A stretch of 64,000 bases of DNA from Flavobacterium sp. KMS (GCF_000813005.1 NZ_JSYP01000015.1:62001-126000), one strand, 5' to 3'. Counted from the first letter of the stretch, positions 9,284 to 19,694 are shown. The notes: generated by a model not told the origin, from the sequence alone. Program-made: numbers and translations.

Positions 9284-11665
9284 ATGATTTATATTATGCG
9301 TCATAACAGAAATTTTATTTGTCTTTTATCCTTACTAACGATACTGTTCTTCTCACCGTTTGCTTACTCACAAGCCACAACAACGGCTACTCCAGATACT
9401 GCTAAAACACAAGGTAGTGGGAAATTATTTGAAGATTCGACCAAGACCGATAGTGACTATCTTATGGCTATCGAAAAAGCTGGTGAGGTTTTGCAATCTG
9501 CTTATAATGACGCTGTTTTTGAAGGAAGTACATTTCATCTGTTTGCTGAAATAGATAGAACTCAAAATAAACTAGATCTTATTCTGGCTAATTTAAAAGG
9601 AGCTAATCCAAATGTGCGAAATCAGCAAATGTATCGTATTGTATTAGAAGAAATTCGTCAGGAATTAGACGAACAAAATACTGCCATTAATTTACGCAAC
9701 AAAAACCTTGATAAAATCAAAGGTCGATTTGCTGACTTACGCAAAGACAAAGCGCTAATTACACTATTAAAAGACACCATACTTCGCAAGCAATTTAAGA
9801 GCGAATTTTTAAATCTTAAAAAGACTTATTTAAGTACAGATAGCCTCATGAACCACAATCTAGAGGTTCTTAATACCAAAAACAGACTAACGGTACAAAG
9901 AAAAATAGCTGTTTCGAGTGCATTATTAACTGTAGAAAAAAAGCTTGAAAAATCTGGAATAAGTATTCTTGGCAGAGAATATCCTTTTATATGGAATACT
10001 AGCGATACGATTGCCAAAAAAGACATATCGCAGAATATTAAAGCAAAAGTAGCTATAGAGAATAGCGTGGTATCGTACTATTTAAATTATAGTATCGGCG
10101 GATTAATCACTCTTACATTTTTTATGGGATTATTAGCTTGGTACATTTCTCGCAATCTTAAATACCTAAAAAATAACAATCACTTTGAGAACCTTACATT
10201 ACTAAATTTTAAATACTTAAATAGTGGTATTATTATTCCAGTAATTGTAATTGGGCTTAATATTGCCATCGTGAGTAATTTATATGCTCCCGCCCTATTT
10301 ATAGAATCATTACAGTTGATACTGCTTGTGGTGCTTACTTTTCTATTTAAAAATCATTGGTCTAAAGAATCAATGCGAAACTTATTTCTATTAGTAGGAT
10401 TGTTTTCTGCGCTTTGTTTCCTGGATTTATTTATCGGGGTTGGCTTGTTCCAACGTTGCGCTTTTATCCTAATTAATGTCTTCGGAATACGTTATGGATT
10501 GGTTCAGCTTAAGAGTATTAAGGATCAATTATACATAAAGGGATTCTTTAAATGGGCAAGTATAATATTCATAGGTTTAAATAGTTTAGCTATTGTTTTT
10601 AATATTTACGGTAGAGTTTCTCTCTCAAATATGTTAAGCCTTACTGCCTTTATTGCAATTACTCAAATTATTGCACTTAGCGTACTATTAAAAATAATTC
10701 TAGAAATAATTCTTTTACAAATATATACGACAAGAATCAAACGCGGAATCGAAACCATTTTTGATCATGAGAGTTTATCAGATAATCTAAAAAGACCTTT
10801 TATAATAATAATCAGTTATATGTGGTTGGTGGTGATTGCATCCAATTTAAACATTTGGGAATCGCTACGTGCATCATTTACATCACTATTAACCCACCCA
10901 AATACTATTGGTAGTATCACATTTACCTTGGGTAATATCGTTTTGTTTTTTATTATAATCTGGATGGCTCACCTTCTGCAAAAATACGTTGCTTACTTTT
11001 TTGGTGAAGTCGATGATGAGAATGAAGAAAATGTAAACAAACGCCAACATTCTAAATTATTAATAACACGTCTTGTGGTATTAATTGGAGGTTATTTATT
11101 GGCTGTAGCCGCATCAGGAATGCCGCTGGACAAACTAAGCATTTTATTAGGTGCCTTAGGAGTTGGTGTTGGACTTGGTTTGCAAAACATTGTAAGCAAC
11201 TTTGTGTCGGGTATTATTTTGATTTTTGATAAACCAATACAAATTGGAGATGTAATCGAAATTAGCTCACAATCGGGTCGCGTAAAAGCAATGGGACTTC
11301 GTACAACCAAAATTAATGCTCCAAACGGTGCCGAAATAATAATTCCAAATGGTAATTTATTATCTCAAAATATTACTAACTGGACTTATACTGATAACTT
11401 TAAACTAGTCGAAATTTCCTTTGATGTTGAAGGCGACATTGTTCCAGATGATATTAATTTAATTGTACTTGAAGCACTTGAAACTCAAACATTGATAAAC
11501 AATTCCAGAACTCCACAAATTTATTATACCGCCATATCTGATGGTAATTATAAATTACTAGTGAAATTCTGGTGCAGTATTTATCGCACCGAAGAAACTA
11601 TTAGTAGTGCACGCCAAGTATTGTTTAGTAATTTTAAAGCTAAAGGTTTAAAATTTTCAACATAA
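9284..11665 (+). CDS. Large MscS-family mechanosensitive ion channel
   Basis: 793 residues from ATG 9284 (789 from ATG 9296). A signal peptide (LLSLLTILFFSPFAYSQ) precedes a long Lys/Glu-rich, helical periplasmic region to about residue 260, then many membrane helices. The MscS pore helix and beta domain follow: LDKLSILLGALGVGVGLGLQ, then NIVSNFVSG and FDKPIQIGDVIE. The C-terminal cytoplasmic domain ends the protein. Such channels open under membrane tension on osmotic downshock. Architecture is like the multi-helix MscK/YbdG-type relatives rather than minimal MscS. It appears monocistronic. Confidence 0.88.
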   Translation: MIYIMRHNRNFICLLSLLTILFFSPFAYSQATTTATPDTAKTQGSGKLFEDSTKTDSDYLMAIEKAGEVLQSAYNDAVFEGSTFHLFAEIDRTQNKLDLILANLKGANPNVRNQQMYRIVLEEIRQELDEQNTAINLRNKNLDKIKGRFADLRKDKALITLLKDTILRKQFKSEFLNLKKTYLSTDSLMNHNLEVLNTKNRLTVQRKIAVSSALLTVEKKLEKSGISILGREYPFIWNTSDTIAKKDISQNIKAKVAIENSVVSYYLNYSIGGLITLTFFMGLLAWYISRNLKYLKNNNHFENLTLLNFKYLNSGIIIPVIVIGLNIAIVSNLYAPALFIESLQLILLVVLTFLFKNHWSKESMRNLFLLVGLFSALCFLDLFIGVGLFQRCAFILINVFGIRYGLVQLKSIKDQLYIKGFFKWASIIFIGLNSLAIVFNIYGRVSLSNMLSLTAFIAITQIIALSVLLKIILEIILLQIYTTRIKRGIETIFDHESLSDNLKRPFIIIISYMWLVVIASNLNIWESLRASFTSLLTHPNTIGSITFTLGNIVLFFIIIWMAHLLQKYVAYFFGEVDDENEENVNKRQHSKLLITRLVVLIGGYLLAVAASGMPLDKLSILLGALGVGVGLGLQNIVSNFVSGIILIFDKPIQIGDVIEISSQSGRVKAMGLRTTKINAPNGAEIIIPNGNLLSQNITNWTYTDNFKLVEISFDVEGDIVPDDINLIVLEALETQTLINNSRTPQIYYTAISDGNYKLLVKFWCSIYRTEETISSARQVLFSNFKAKGLKFST

Positions 11666-11698
11666 AAAACACTTAAAAAATGGATTTTAAAATCATAG

Positions 11699-12565
11699 CT
11701 ATGCTTTTTCTTTCCATTTTAACATTTGAGATTTGCGGTATGCAAGGGGAGAAATTCCTTTTATTTCTTTAAATTTTCTATTGAAATTAGAAATATTATT
11801 AAACCCACATAATTCTGAAACTTCTAGTACAGATAACTCTTGTGATCTAGATAATAACTTCCCTGCCCGCTCAATCCGGATTTCTATCAGGAACTGAAAA
11901 AATGTCTTGTTGGTCCGGACTTTAAAGTATTTGCAAAAAGCATTTTTAGTCATATTTGATAATGCAGCGATTTCCTCCAGAGTAATATTCTTCTGAAAAT
12001 TAGTCATAACGTACTCAAAAACCGTTTGCATTCGCTTTCCTTCATTATCTGTAATTTTCTTATCATATATATAACTAGAAAGTGGTGTCTTATTCTCTTG
12101 AGATAACTTCTTAGTTATTTCAAGAAAAAGAATAAAACGATCAAATTCATTTACCTTTTTTATTTTTTTAAATGCCTTAACAACTTTATTTGAAGGATTG
12201 TTAACCACAAAACCATTCTTACTGTTTTCCCAAAATGGCTGAATGTCTTTTAAAGCAGGAAGCGTAAAAAAATCTTTCCCAAAAGAGTTAGTCGTAAAAA
12301 ACAATGTTAGCATTACCGAAAGCTCGTTGGTATTATTTTCACTTCTAAATACATGTGGTAAATTACTACCAATAACCACAACATCTCCTTTTTGATATGG
12401 AGAAATTGTGTCGCCTACAAAAATGGTTCCTTCGCCATTCTCGATATAGCTTATTTGTATTTCTTCGTGTTGGTGCAATTTATCATAAAAAACAAATTCT
12501 ACGTCTTCTTGATAAATGAGCGAATCTTCTTTAGTTTTTGGAATCTTAAATGGAAATACTTTCAT
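11699..12565 (-). CDS. AraC-family regulator, probable regulator of the hydroxyproline operon
   Basis: 288 residues: an N-terminal cupin-like sensor (about 30-110, with GEGTIFVGDTISPYQKGDVV) and a C-terminal double helix-turn-helix at about 180-285. The HTH includes ITLEEIAALSNMTKNAFCKY and the typical second-helix ending CGFNNISNFNRKFKEIKGIS. It is transcribed divergently from the hydroxyproline catabolic genes with 163 bp between start codons, the usual place for a local inducer-responsive activator. The effector (hydroxyproline or a pathway intermediate) is inferred from position only. Confidence 0.85.
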   Translation of the reverse strand: MKVFPFKIPKTKEDSLIYQEDVEFVFYDKLHQHEEIQISYIENGEGTIFVGDTISPYQKGDVVVIGSNLPHVFRSENNTNELSVMLTLFFTTNSFGKDFFTLPALKDIQPFWENSKNGFVVNNPSNKVVKAFKKIKKVNEFDRFILFLEITKKLSQENKTPLSSYIYDKKITDNEGKRMQTVFEYVMTNFQKNITLEEIAALSNMTKNAFCKYFKVRTNKTFFQFLIEIRIERAGKLLSRSQELSVLEVSELCGFNNISNFNRKFKEIKGISPLAYRKSQMLKWKEKA

Positions 12566-12728
12566 AACGGATTAATTATATTCTATAAATATAAAAAAAT
12601 GTATACATATTAAGTAATAATTTTAAAAATTAGTATAAAATCGGATAATATAGTATCTTTTTGTGATAACTTACCTAATTACATATTTGCAGGTTATAAA
12701 TATTTTTGAAAAAATTAAAATCGTAATT

Positions 12729-13649
12729 ATGAGTATTCAATGGAAAGGCGTTATGCCAGCAGTTACAACAAAGTTTACTGCCGATGACAAGTTAGACTTC
12801 GACATGTTTGGAGTAAATGTAAGAGCTCAGCTCGAGGCAGGTGTTTCTGGGATTATCCTGGGAGGTACACTTGGAGAAGCAAGCACTTTATTAGAGGATG
12901 AAAAAAAAGAATTAATCAAAGAGACTATTAATATAGTTAACGGGCAAGTACCGGTGATTATGAATATAGCCGAGCAAACTACTCGGGCTGCGATTCAAGC
13001 TGCTAATAAAGCAGAAGAAAATGGTGCAAAAGGATTAATGTTATTACCTCCTATGCGTTACAATGCAGCAAGTCATGAAACAGTTACTTATTTCTCTGAA
13101 GTGGCAAAAAGTACTTCACTTCCTATCATGATTTACAACAATCCTATTGATTACAAAATTGATGTATCATTGGATATGTTTGAAGAAATTTTGAAATTTG
13201 ATAATATTCAGGCAGTAAAAGAATCTACAAGAGATATATCTAATGTTACTCGAATTATAAACCGTTTTAAAGGTCGTTTAAAAGTATTATCTGGTGTTGA
13301 TACATTAGCATTAGAAAGTATTTTTATGGGTTCTGACGGATGGGTTTCTGGTTTAGTTGATGCGTTTCCAGCTGAGACTGTCGCTATTTTTAAATTAGCA
13401 AAAGCTGGTAGAGCCGAAGAAGCATTGGCTATTTACAGATGGTTCTTGCCTTTGTTAGAACTAGACATTAACCCACTATTAGTACAAAATATAAAACTGG
13501 CAGAAGTTGCTACTGGTCTGGGAACAGAATTTGTTCGTGCACCAAGATTACCACTTCATGGAGCAGAAAGAGAAAGAGTTTTGGCAATCATTGCAGAAGC
13601 ATTGCGTACAAGACCAACTCTTCCAGATTATAAATCCATAGTACTATAA
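12729..13649 (+). CDS. Delta1-pyrroline-4-hydroxy-2-carboxylate deaminase (DapA/NanA-family aldolase fold)
   Basis: 306 residues from ATG 12729 (MSIQWKGVMPAV). The frame is open to 12663, but the upstream part has no family match. It is a DHDPS/NAL-type TIM barrel: substrate loop GGTLGEAS (46-52), Tyr136 in MIYNNP, and Schiff-base Lys164 in QAVKESTRD. In hydroxyproline clusters this family member deaminates and dehydrates pyrroline-4-hydroxy-2-carboxylate to 2-oxoglutarate semialdehyde. The family fold also includes dihydrodipicolinate synthase and sialate lyase. The assignment rests on the adjacent epimerase, dehydrogenase and semialdehyde dehydrogenase. Confidence 0.85.
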   Translation: MSIQWKGVMPAVTTKFTADDKLDFDMFGVNVRAQLEAGVSGIILGGTLGEASTLLEDEKKELIKETINIVNGQVPVIMNIAEQTTRAAIQAANKAEENGAKGLMLLPPMRYNAASHETVTYFSEVAKSTSLPIMIYNNPIDYKIDVSLDMFEEILKFDNIQAVKESTRDISNVTRIINRFKGRLKVLSGVDTLALESIFMGSDGWVSGLVDAFPAETVAIFKLAKAGRAEEALAIYRWFLPLLELDINPLLVQNIKLAEVATGLGTEFVRAPRLPLHGAERERVLAIIAEALRTRPTLPDYKSIVL

Positions 13650-13949
13650 AGCATACATTACCCGTTGAGGTAGACTATATTTTAACACGTAAAAACCTAT
13701 TCGTTAAAATTGATTTGTAATTATATTATGTAAATGCAAATAAGTAAAACTTGTAGTACAATACGTCAAAATTAATTTTTACAAAATCCTCCCCAACGGA
13801 GTTAACAATAATATTCTTTTTTAAGTTTAGTTAGATTTGTTTTTAGTTTGGTTTGTTTTTGAGCTGGTTATTAGAGTAGATAGCCAGCTCATAAAACATA
13901 ATATTTTTTAAGCAAGTCTGGATTTAATTATAATCTTAATACATAAAAA
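13650..13949 (+). promoter_or_regulatory. 300-bp gap inside the hydroxyproline gene run, with a stem-loop and a -7-like motif
   Basis: A stem GAGCTGG (13861-13867) / CCAGCTC (13884-13890) has no strong T-tract after it. A TAGATTTG at 13832-13839 matches the -7 consensus but lacks a clear -33 partner. The gap may hold partial termination or an internal promoter, setting the deaminase gene apart from the dehydrogenase/epimerase genes. No ORF is present. Confidence 0.35.
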
Positions 13950-15533
13950 ATGATTACAGGAAAAAATTATATAGGAAGCAAGCTTAAAGCTGATGGAACA
14001 AAAACCTATAAAACAATAAACCCACAGTTAAACATAGAAAATCCCTGGACATTTACAGAAGCTACTCCAGAGGAAATTGATGAAGCTGTAGCATTAGCAA
14101 ATGATGCTTTTAAAGTTTATAGAAATTGTCCAGCTCAAAAAAAGGCAGATTTTCTGAATGCAATTGCTGAAGAAATCCTTGCCCTTGGCGATGAATTATT
14201 AGAGGTGTATTGTACAGAATCTGGTTTCCCAAAAGGCAGAGCCGAAGGAGAACGAGGTCGTACAATTTTTCAGTTACGCTCATTTGCAAATATGCTTGCT
14301 GAAGGAAGCTGGGTTGAAGCAACAATAGATACTGCAATTCCAGACAGACAGCCTTTACCAAAAGATGATTTACGTAAAATGTTAGTTCCATTAGGACCAG
14401 TTGTTGTTTTTGGATCTAGTAACTTTCCGTTTGCATTTTCTACAGCAGGTGGCGATACAGCATCGGCATTGGCAGCAGGTTGTCCAGTAATTGTAAAGAG
14501 CCACTCTATGCATATAGGAACTGGCGAAATGGTTGCCTCGGCAGTTATAAAAGCAGCCAAAAAACACAATATGCCCGAAGGTATTTTCTCAAACCTAATT
14601 GGTAGTGGTGTAACACTTGGAGCAACTTTAGTAAAACATCCACTTGTAAAAGCGGTAGGGTTTACAGGAAGTATTAATGGCGGTAGAGCTTTATTTAATT
14701 TAGCATCGCAACGTCCGGAGCCTATCCCTGTATTTGCAGAAATGGGAAGTATTAATCCTGTGGTTATTTTGCCAGAGGCTTTAGAAAAAAATAGTAATAA
14801 ATGGGCAACTGCCTATGCAAATTCTATTACCTTAGGAACAGGTCAGTTTTGTACTAATCCAGGATTGTTATTAGGAATAAAAGGAGAGAAATTAAATCAA
14901 TTTATGGAGCAATTAGCCGAAGAAATTGAAAAAATTGCACCTTCATGTATGTTGCATCCATCTATTAAAGACGACTTTAATAATGGTAGAGAAAAAATAA
15001 AATCTCAAAATGGAGTAAGTACTATTGCGGAATATAAAGGTGAAATATCTCCTAACTATGCGCCACAAACTATACTTACAGTAAATGGTAAAACATTTCT
15101 GGAGAATGCTACATTAAGTCATGAAGTATTTGGTCCATTTTCTATTGTGGTACAATGCGAAAATGATGAGGAATTAGAAAGAATTATTAATAAATTAGAC
15201 GGACAGTTAACAGGTACTATACTTGCAGAACCAAAAGAGATAGCTAATTCTAATACTATTATTGATGCCTTACAAAGCAGAGTTGGAAGATTAATTTTTA
15301 ATGGCGTACCTACAGGAGTCGAAGTTTGTGCTTCGATGATTCATGGTGGTCCCTATCCTGCTTCATCGGATTCAAGATTTACAGCCGTAGGAATCCATGC
15401 CGTTAAACGTTGGGTAAGACCATTTAGTTATCAAAATTGGCCAGACGAATTACTACCGAGCGCATTACAGAACCTAAATCCCTTAAAAATTACAAGAACC
15501 GTAAATGATATAATAACCAAGAAATCTATTTAG
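13950..15533 (+). CDS. 2-oxoglutarate semialdehyde dehydrogenase (NADP-type aldehyde dehydrogenase)
   Basis: 527 residues, the length of the KGSADH branch of the aldehyde dehydrogenase superfamily. Seen are the Rossmann/substrate motif GSSNFPFAFSTAGGDT (155-170), catalytic Glu264 in FAEMGSINP and nucleophile Cys301 in TLGTGQFCTNPG. It oxidises 2-oxoglutarate semialdehyde to 2-oxoglutarate, the last step of 4-hydroxyproline catabolism and the entry to the TCA cycle. The epimerase gene begins 3 bp after its stop. Confidence 0.92.
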   Translation: MITGKNYIGSKLKADGTKTYKTINPQLNIENPWTFTEATPEEIDEAVALANDAFKVYRNCPAQKKADFLNAIAEEILALGDELLEVYCTESGFPKGRAEGERGRTIFQLRSFANMLAEGSWVEATIDTAIPDRQPLPKDDLRKMLVPLGPVVVFGSSNFPFAFSTAGGDTASALAAGCPVIVKSHSMHIGTGEMVASAVIKAAKKHNMPEGIFSNLIGSGVTLGATLVKHPLVKAVGFTGSINGGRALFNLASQRPEPIPVFAEMGSINPVVILPEALEKNSNKWATAYANSITLGTGQFCTNPGLLLGIKGEKLNQFMEQLAEEIEKIAPSCMLHPSIKDDFNNGREKIKSQNGVSTIAEYKGEISPNYAPQTILTVNGKTFLENATLSHEVFGPFSIVVQCENDEELERIINKLDGQLTGTILAEPKEIANSNTIIDALQSRVGRLIFNGVPTGVEVCASMIHGGPYPASSDSRFTAVGIHAVKRWVRPFSYQNWPDELLPSALQNLNPLKITRTVNDIITKKSI

Positions 15534-15536
15534 TTT

Positions 15537-16547
15537 ATGCCAAGAAAAACTTTTTTTTGTGTCGATGCACATACTTGCGGTAACCCAGTGAGAGTGGTTG
15601 CCGGAGGCGGTCCAAATTTGGTTGGGAATAATATGAGTGAGAAACGCCAACATTTCCTGAAGGAATATGATTGGATTCGTAAAGGGCTAATGTTTGAACC
15701 ACGAGGTCATGATATGATGAGCGGTAGCATACTTTATCCGCCAAGTAATCCTGAGAACGATTTTGGTATTTTATTTATCGAAACATCAGGTTGTTTGCCT
15801 ATGTGTGGCCACGGAACTATCGGTACAATAACAATTGCCATCGAAGAAGGTTTGATTACGCCTAAAATTCCAGGGAAAATAAAAATGGAGGCTCCGGCAG
15901 GTTTGGTTCAGATTGAATACCAACAAACGGGTAAAAAAGTAGATTGGGTACGATTAACTAATGTAAAATCATACCTCGCTGCCGAAGGACTTACTGTAGA
16001 TTGTCCTGAACTTGGCGAAATAGTTTTTGATGTTGCTTATGGCGGAAACTATTATGCAATCGTAGATCCTCAAGCTAATTTTTCGGGAGTGCAAGATTTT
16101 ACGGCAGGAAAAATTGTTCAATACAGTCAGGAAGTTCGCAAGCGCATCAACGAGAAATATCCTAACCTTTTTATTCACCCAGAAAATAGTACTATTCGCG
16201 ATGTAAGTCATATGCTCTGGACAGGTGATCCTATCGATCCAACATCTTCAGGAAGAAATGCTGTTTTTTATGGAGATAAAGCCATTGATCGTTCTCCGTG
16301 CGGAACAGGAACTTCGGCTAGACTTGCTCAGCTTCATGGAAAAGGCAAATTAAAGAAAGGCGAAGATTTTATTCACGAAAGTTTTATTGGCAGCAAATTT
16401 ATAGGAAGAGTTGAAGAAGAAACTACCATTGGAGATATTAAAGCCATCGTGCCAAGTATACAAGGATGGGCAAAAGTGTATGGATATAACAATATAATCA
16501 TTGATGAAGATGATGATCCGTATGCATTTGGTTTTCAGGTAATTTAA
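15537..16547 (+). CDS. 4-hydroxyproline 2-epimerase (proline racemase family, two catalytic Cys)
   Basis: 336 residues. Both proton-shuttling cysteines of a true racemase/epimerase are present: Cys90 in LPMCGHGTIG and Cys255 in DRSPCGTGTSARLAQ. It converts trans-4-hydroxy-L-proline to cis-4-hydroxy-D-proline in the cytoplasm. Proline racemase is the alternative, but the run of hydroxyproline genes on both sides supports the epimerase. The paralogue at 35215-36282 has Thr in place of the second Cys and a different job. Confidence 0.9.
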   Translation: MPRKTFFCVDAHTCGNPVRVVAGGGPNLVGNNMSEKRQHFLKEYDWIRKGLMFEPRGHDMMSGSILYPPSNPENDFGILFIETSGCLPMCGHGTIGTITIAIEEGLITPKIPGKIKMEAPAGLVQIEYQQTGKKVDWVRLTNVKSYLAAEGLTVDCPELGEIVFDVAYGGNYYAIVDPQANFSGVQDFTAGKIVQYSQEVRKRINEKYPNLFIHPENSTIRDVSHMLWTGDPIDPTSSGRNAVFYGDKAIDRSPCGTGTSARLAQLHGKGKLKKGEDFIHESFIGSKFIGRVEEETTIGDIKAIVPSIQGWAKVYGYNNIIIDEDDDPYAFGFQVI

Positions 16548-16624
16548 CAAAAATATAATCCAAAATAAATCGTTGGTTTAGAGAGCATAATTCTTACCGA
16601 TGATTTTTTAAATTTATAAGTATA

Positions 16625-17860
16625 ATGAAAAAAGTAAGTATTATTGGTGGGGGAATAATCGGACTATGTTCAGCGTATTATTTAGCAAAAGAAGGATATC
16701 AAGTTGTTGTTTTCGATAAGTCGGATATGACAGATGGATGTTCCTACGGGAATGCGGGAATGATTGTTCCCTCGCATATTATTCCGCTGGCACAACCAGG
16801 AATGATTACACAAGGAATAAAATGGATGTTTGATAGTCAAAGTCCGTTTTATGTAAAGCCTAGATTAAGCATGGATTTAGCAAATTGGGGATTACAATTC
16901 TACAAACATGCCAATAAGCAACATGTAGAAAAAGCAATGCCAGCACTTTGTAATTTATCTCTTTTTAGCAAAGAATTGTACCAGGATTTCATAAAAGAAA
17001 GTAATTCTTTCTTTTATGAAAAAAAAGGTCTTTTGATGCTTTATAAAACAGAGAAAACTGCCGAAGAAATTAATCACGAAGGAAAGCTAGCCGAATGTTT
17101 TGGTCTGGAAGTAGATTACCTTTCTAAGGACGGAGTAACAAAACTAGAAACAGGAACTAGTACTGATGTAATAGGTGGTGTACATTATAAAAGTGATGCG
17201 CATATCTATCCTCAAAAATTCATGCAATTTATAAAAGATGAATTAAGCCGACTGAATGTAAAAATCCATAACCGAACTACAGTAGAAGATTTTGTAATAA
17301 AAAACAATACTATAACCGAAATACTTACTGATATGGGACCTTTTATGACCGACGAAGTTGTTTTGGCGTGTGGATCATGGAGCCCTAAAATTGCAAAAAA
17401 GCTAAATCGTTCCATTTCAATATTACCAGGAAAAGGATATAGTTTTACTCTAAAAGATGTAAATATAAAACCTTCTATTCCTGCCATTTTATGCGAAGGA
17501 AAAGTTGCTGTTACGCCTATGAACAATGATATCCGTTTTGGAGGTACAATGGAAATTACGCATACAAACGATACCAAAATCAATAAAAACAGAGTTCAGG
17601 GGATTGTTAATAGCATTAATGAATTTTACCCTGATTTAAAAATTGAAATGCCAAAAGAAGAAGAAACATGGTACGGATTTAGACCTTGTACTCCATCAGG
17701 AATGCCGATAATTGCTAGAGATAAAAGAATAAAAAACTTAACTTTGGCAACTGGACATGCCATGATGGGATTAAGCTTGGCACCAGCAACAGGTAAAATT
17801 GTTTCGGAAATTATTTCTGGAAAAAATACCTCTGTTAATACACAAATGTTTCAATTATAA
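16625..17860 (+). CDS. FAD-dependent D-amino-acid dehydrogenase, probable D-hydroxyproline dehydrogenase
   Basis: 411 residues of the DAO/DadA family. The N-terminal FAD-binding fold (IIGGGIIGLCSAYYLAKEGY, about 5-24) is followed by an acidic ribose-binding residue in VVVFDKSD and the DadA-like CSYGNAGMIVPSHIIPLAQP. A conserved C-terminal WYGFRPCTPSGMPIIA precedes the FAD-contacting end GHAMMGLSLAPATGK. It would oxidise cis-4-hydroxy-D-proline to delta1-pyrroline-4-hydroxy-2-carboxylate. D-alanine dehydrogenase is possible from family alone; the context argues for hydroxyproline. The Xaa-Pro peptidase starts 4 bp later. Confidence 0.87.
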   Translation: MKKVSIIGGGIIGLCSAYYLAKEGYQVVVFDKSDMTDGCSYGNAGMIVPSHIIPLAQPGMITQGIKWMFDSQSPFYVKPRLSMDLANWGLQFYKHANKQHVEKAMPALCNLSLFSKELYQDFIKESNSFFYEKKGLLMLYKTEKTAEEINHEGKLAECFGLEVDYLSKDGVTKLETGTSTDVIGGVHYKSDAHIYPQKFMQFIKDELSRLNVKIHNRTTVEDFVIKNNTITEILTDMGPFMTDEVVLACGSWSPKIAKKLNRSISILPGKGYSFTLKDVNIKPSIPAILCEGKVAVTPMNNDIRFGGTMEITHTNDTKINKNRVQGIVNSINEFYPDLKIEMPKEEETWYGFRPCTPSGMPIIARDKRIKNLTLATGHAMMGLSLAPATGKIVSEIISGKNTSVNTQMFQL

Positions 17861-17864
17861 AATT

Positions 17865-19160
17865 ATGAGATACGAATCGATACCTTCTTCTTTATTTATC
17901 GAAAACAGAAAACGTTTTTCGACAAAAATGAATCCAAATAGCATTGCTATTTTAGTTTCTAATGATGTAATGCCTAATAATGCCGATGATGTTATGGGGT
18001 TTGCACAAAATAATGATTTGTTTTACTTAACAGGAATCGATCAGGATGAAACTATTTTGGTTCTTTTTCCAAATGCTTATAAAGAAGAAAATCGAGCTAT
18101 TTTATTTGTAAAAGAAGTAAGTGAGCATACTAAACTTTGGGATGGTGATTTCTTAACCAAAGAAGAAGCAACAGCTATATCGGGTATAAAAAACGTAAAA
18201 TGGATTCATGAATTTGAAAAATCTTTGCAGCTTTTTGCTTTTGAAGCTGATGCCTTTTATTTAGGGCACAACGAGCATATAAAAAGAGTAACATCAGAAA
18301 TGACTACTCGCCAAGACCGAATGATACAATGGTGTAAAGAGAAATACCCGTTGCATCAATACGATAGAGTTGCTAAGATAACTCGTGAATTGCGACCAAT
18401 AAAATCAGACGAAGAAGTTGCGCTAATAAAAAAAGCTGTAGCAATTAGTGTAAAAGGTTTTAAAGGACTTCTTAGTGCTGTTAAACCTAACCTAAATGAG
18501 TTTGAACTAGAAGCAGAACTTATTTATGAAGTGATAAAAAATGGAGCTACACGTCATGCTTTCAAACCTATTGTTGCGTCTGGAAAAAATGCCTGTGCTT
18601 TACATTACAATTCTAATGATGCTATATGCAAAGAGAATGATATGGTTCTGGTAGATTTTGGTGTTTGTTATGCCAATTATAATTCTGACACTACAAGATG
18701 TGTTCCTGCAAACGGAGTATTTTCACCTCGTCAGCGAGAAGTATATTCATCAGTTTTACATTGCTTAAAAGAAGGTTCTAAATTATTAAAACCTGGCATT
18801 AAACATAGCGATTACGAGAAGCAAATGGCTGGTTTAATTGAAAAAGAATTAATTAAACTAGGATTAATTACCAACGAAGATATTGCCAATCAAAATCCAG
18901 ATGCTCCAGCTTATAAAAAGTATTTTATGCACGGAACAGCACATCATTTAGGACTAGATGTTCATGATGTAGGATTGTATTCTCGTACTTTAGAAAAAGG
19001 AATGGTGCTTACCTGCGAGCCAGGAATTTATATATTAGAAGAAGGAATCGGTTGCCGATTAGAAAATGATTACCTACTTACAGCAGATGGAAACATCAAT
19101 CTCTCGGAAGCATTACCAATAGAGATTGAAGATATAGAAACACTTATTAAAAATAAATAG
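17865..19160 (+). CDS. Xaa-Pro aminopeptidase, PepP-like (M24B)
   Basis: 431 residues from ATG 17865, which follows the previous stop by 4 bp. An N-terminal creatinase-like domain (to about 165) precedes the pita-bread catalytic domain. Metal ligands are visible as the Asp pair in VDFGVCYANYNSDTTRC, His in MHGTAHHLGLDVHD, and Glu in LTCEPGIYI and IGCRLENDY. It removes N-terminal residues preceding proline or hydroxyproline. No signal peptide is seen, so it is probably cytoplasmic and acts on imported peptides. Co-transcription with hydroxyproline catabolism fits peptide-derived substrates. Confidence 0.93.
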   Translation: MRYESIPSSLFIENRKRFSTKMNPNSIAILVSNDVMPNNADDVMGFAQNNDLFYLTGIDQDETILVLFPNAYKEENRAILFVKEVSEHTKLWDGDFLTKEEATAISGIKNVKWIHEFEKSLQLFAFEADAFYLGHNEHIKRVTSEMTTRQDRMIQWCKEKYPLHQYDRVAKITRELRPIKSDEEVALIKKAVAISVKGFKGLLSAVKPNLNEFELEAELIYEVIKNGATRHAFKPIVASGKNACALHYNSNDAICKENDMVLVDFGVCYANYNSDTTRCVPANGVFSPRQREVYSSVLHCLKEGSKLLKPGIKHSDYEKQMAGLIEKELIKLGLITNEDIANQNPDAPAYKKYFMHGTAHHLGLDVHDVGLYSRTLEKGMVLTCEPGIYILEEGIGCRLENDYLLTADGNINLSEALPIEIEDIETLIKNK

Positions 19161-19190
19161 CCTTATACCCTCCTTTAAGACTATTAGTTT

Positions 19191-19228
19191 AAACAGTTAC
19201 AAGAGCAATTTTGTAGCTGTTTTTTTTT
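19191..19228 (+). terminator. Rho-independent terminator of the hydroxyproline operon
   Basis: Stem AAACAGTTACAA (19191-19202) pairs with TTGTAGCTGTTT (19211-19222) with one mismatch, followed by a run of nine T. It lies 30 bp after the PepP-like stop. Confidence 0.8.
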
Positions 19229-19694
19229 GTCCTGCACGGTTTTTTTTGGATCTTGTAGGTAAGGATGTAAGAAATCTTGATTAAAGCTCAAATTTGACGT
19301 TTGTCTGCGCATTTTTGTCATTTCTGTAAATGACAGTATTAGCTTTATCTGTTTGCACAAAAAAATCATAAAATCATGAAAGCAAGTTTCTTAAATTCCT
19401 GATTTTTAAATTTTACCAAAGACACAATTCCAATCAAAAAAATGGGCTTGTTTCATGCGATTTACCTTCGATTTATACCTCATCATTCTGGTAAATATTG
19501 TCCAATAATTTTTCTGATAAAAAACACCAAAACCTCTTTAGGTAAATAAATACTTTCAAATCTATAAAAACCCCAATATCTCAGATAAAATATACTCAAA
19601 ACTAGATAACATAATCTGATTTTATGATAATATATTGGCATAAAAAAAGCTATAAATGCAAAATATTTGCACTTATTAATAATAAAACCAGTAT
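19229..19694 (+). other. Leader/intergenic region before the SusC gene
   Basis: AT-rich gap of 466 bp with no credible ORF. It must hold the SusC promoter, but no exact TAnnTTTG was found. The near-palindrome TGCAAAATATTTGCA at about 19657-19671, 24 bp before the SusC start, is the only symmetric feature noticed and could be a regulator site. Confidence 0.3.
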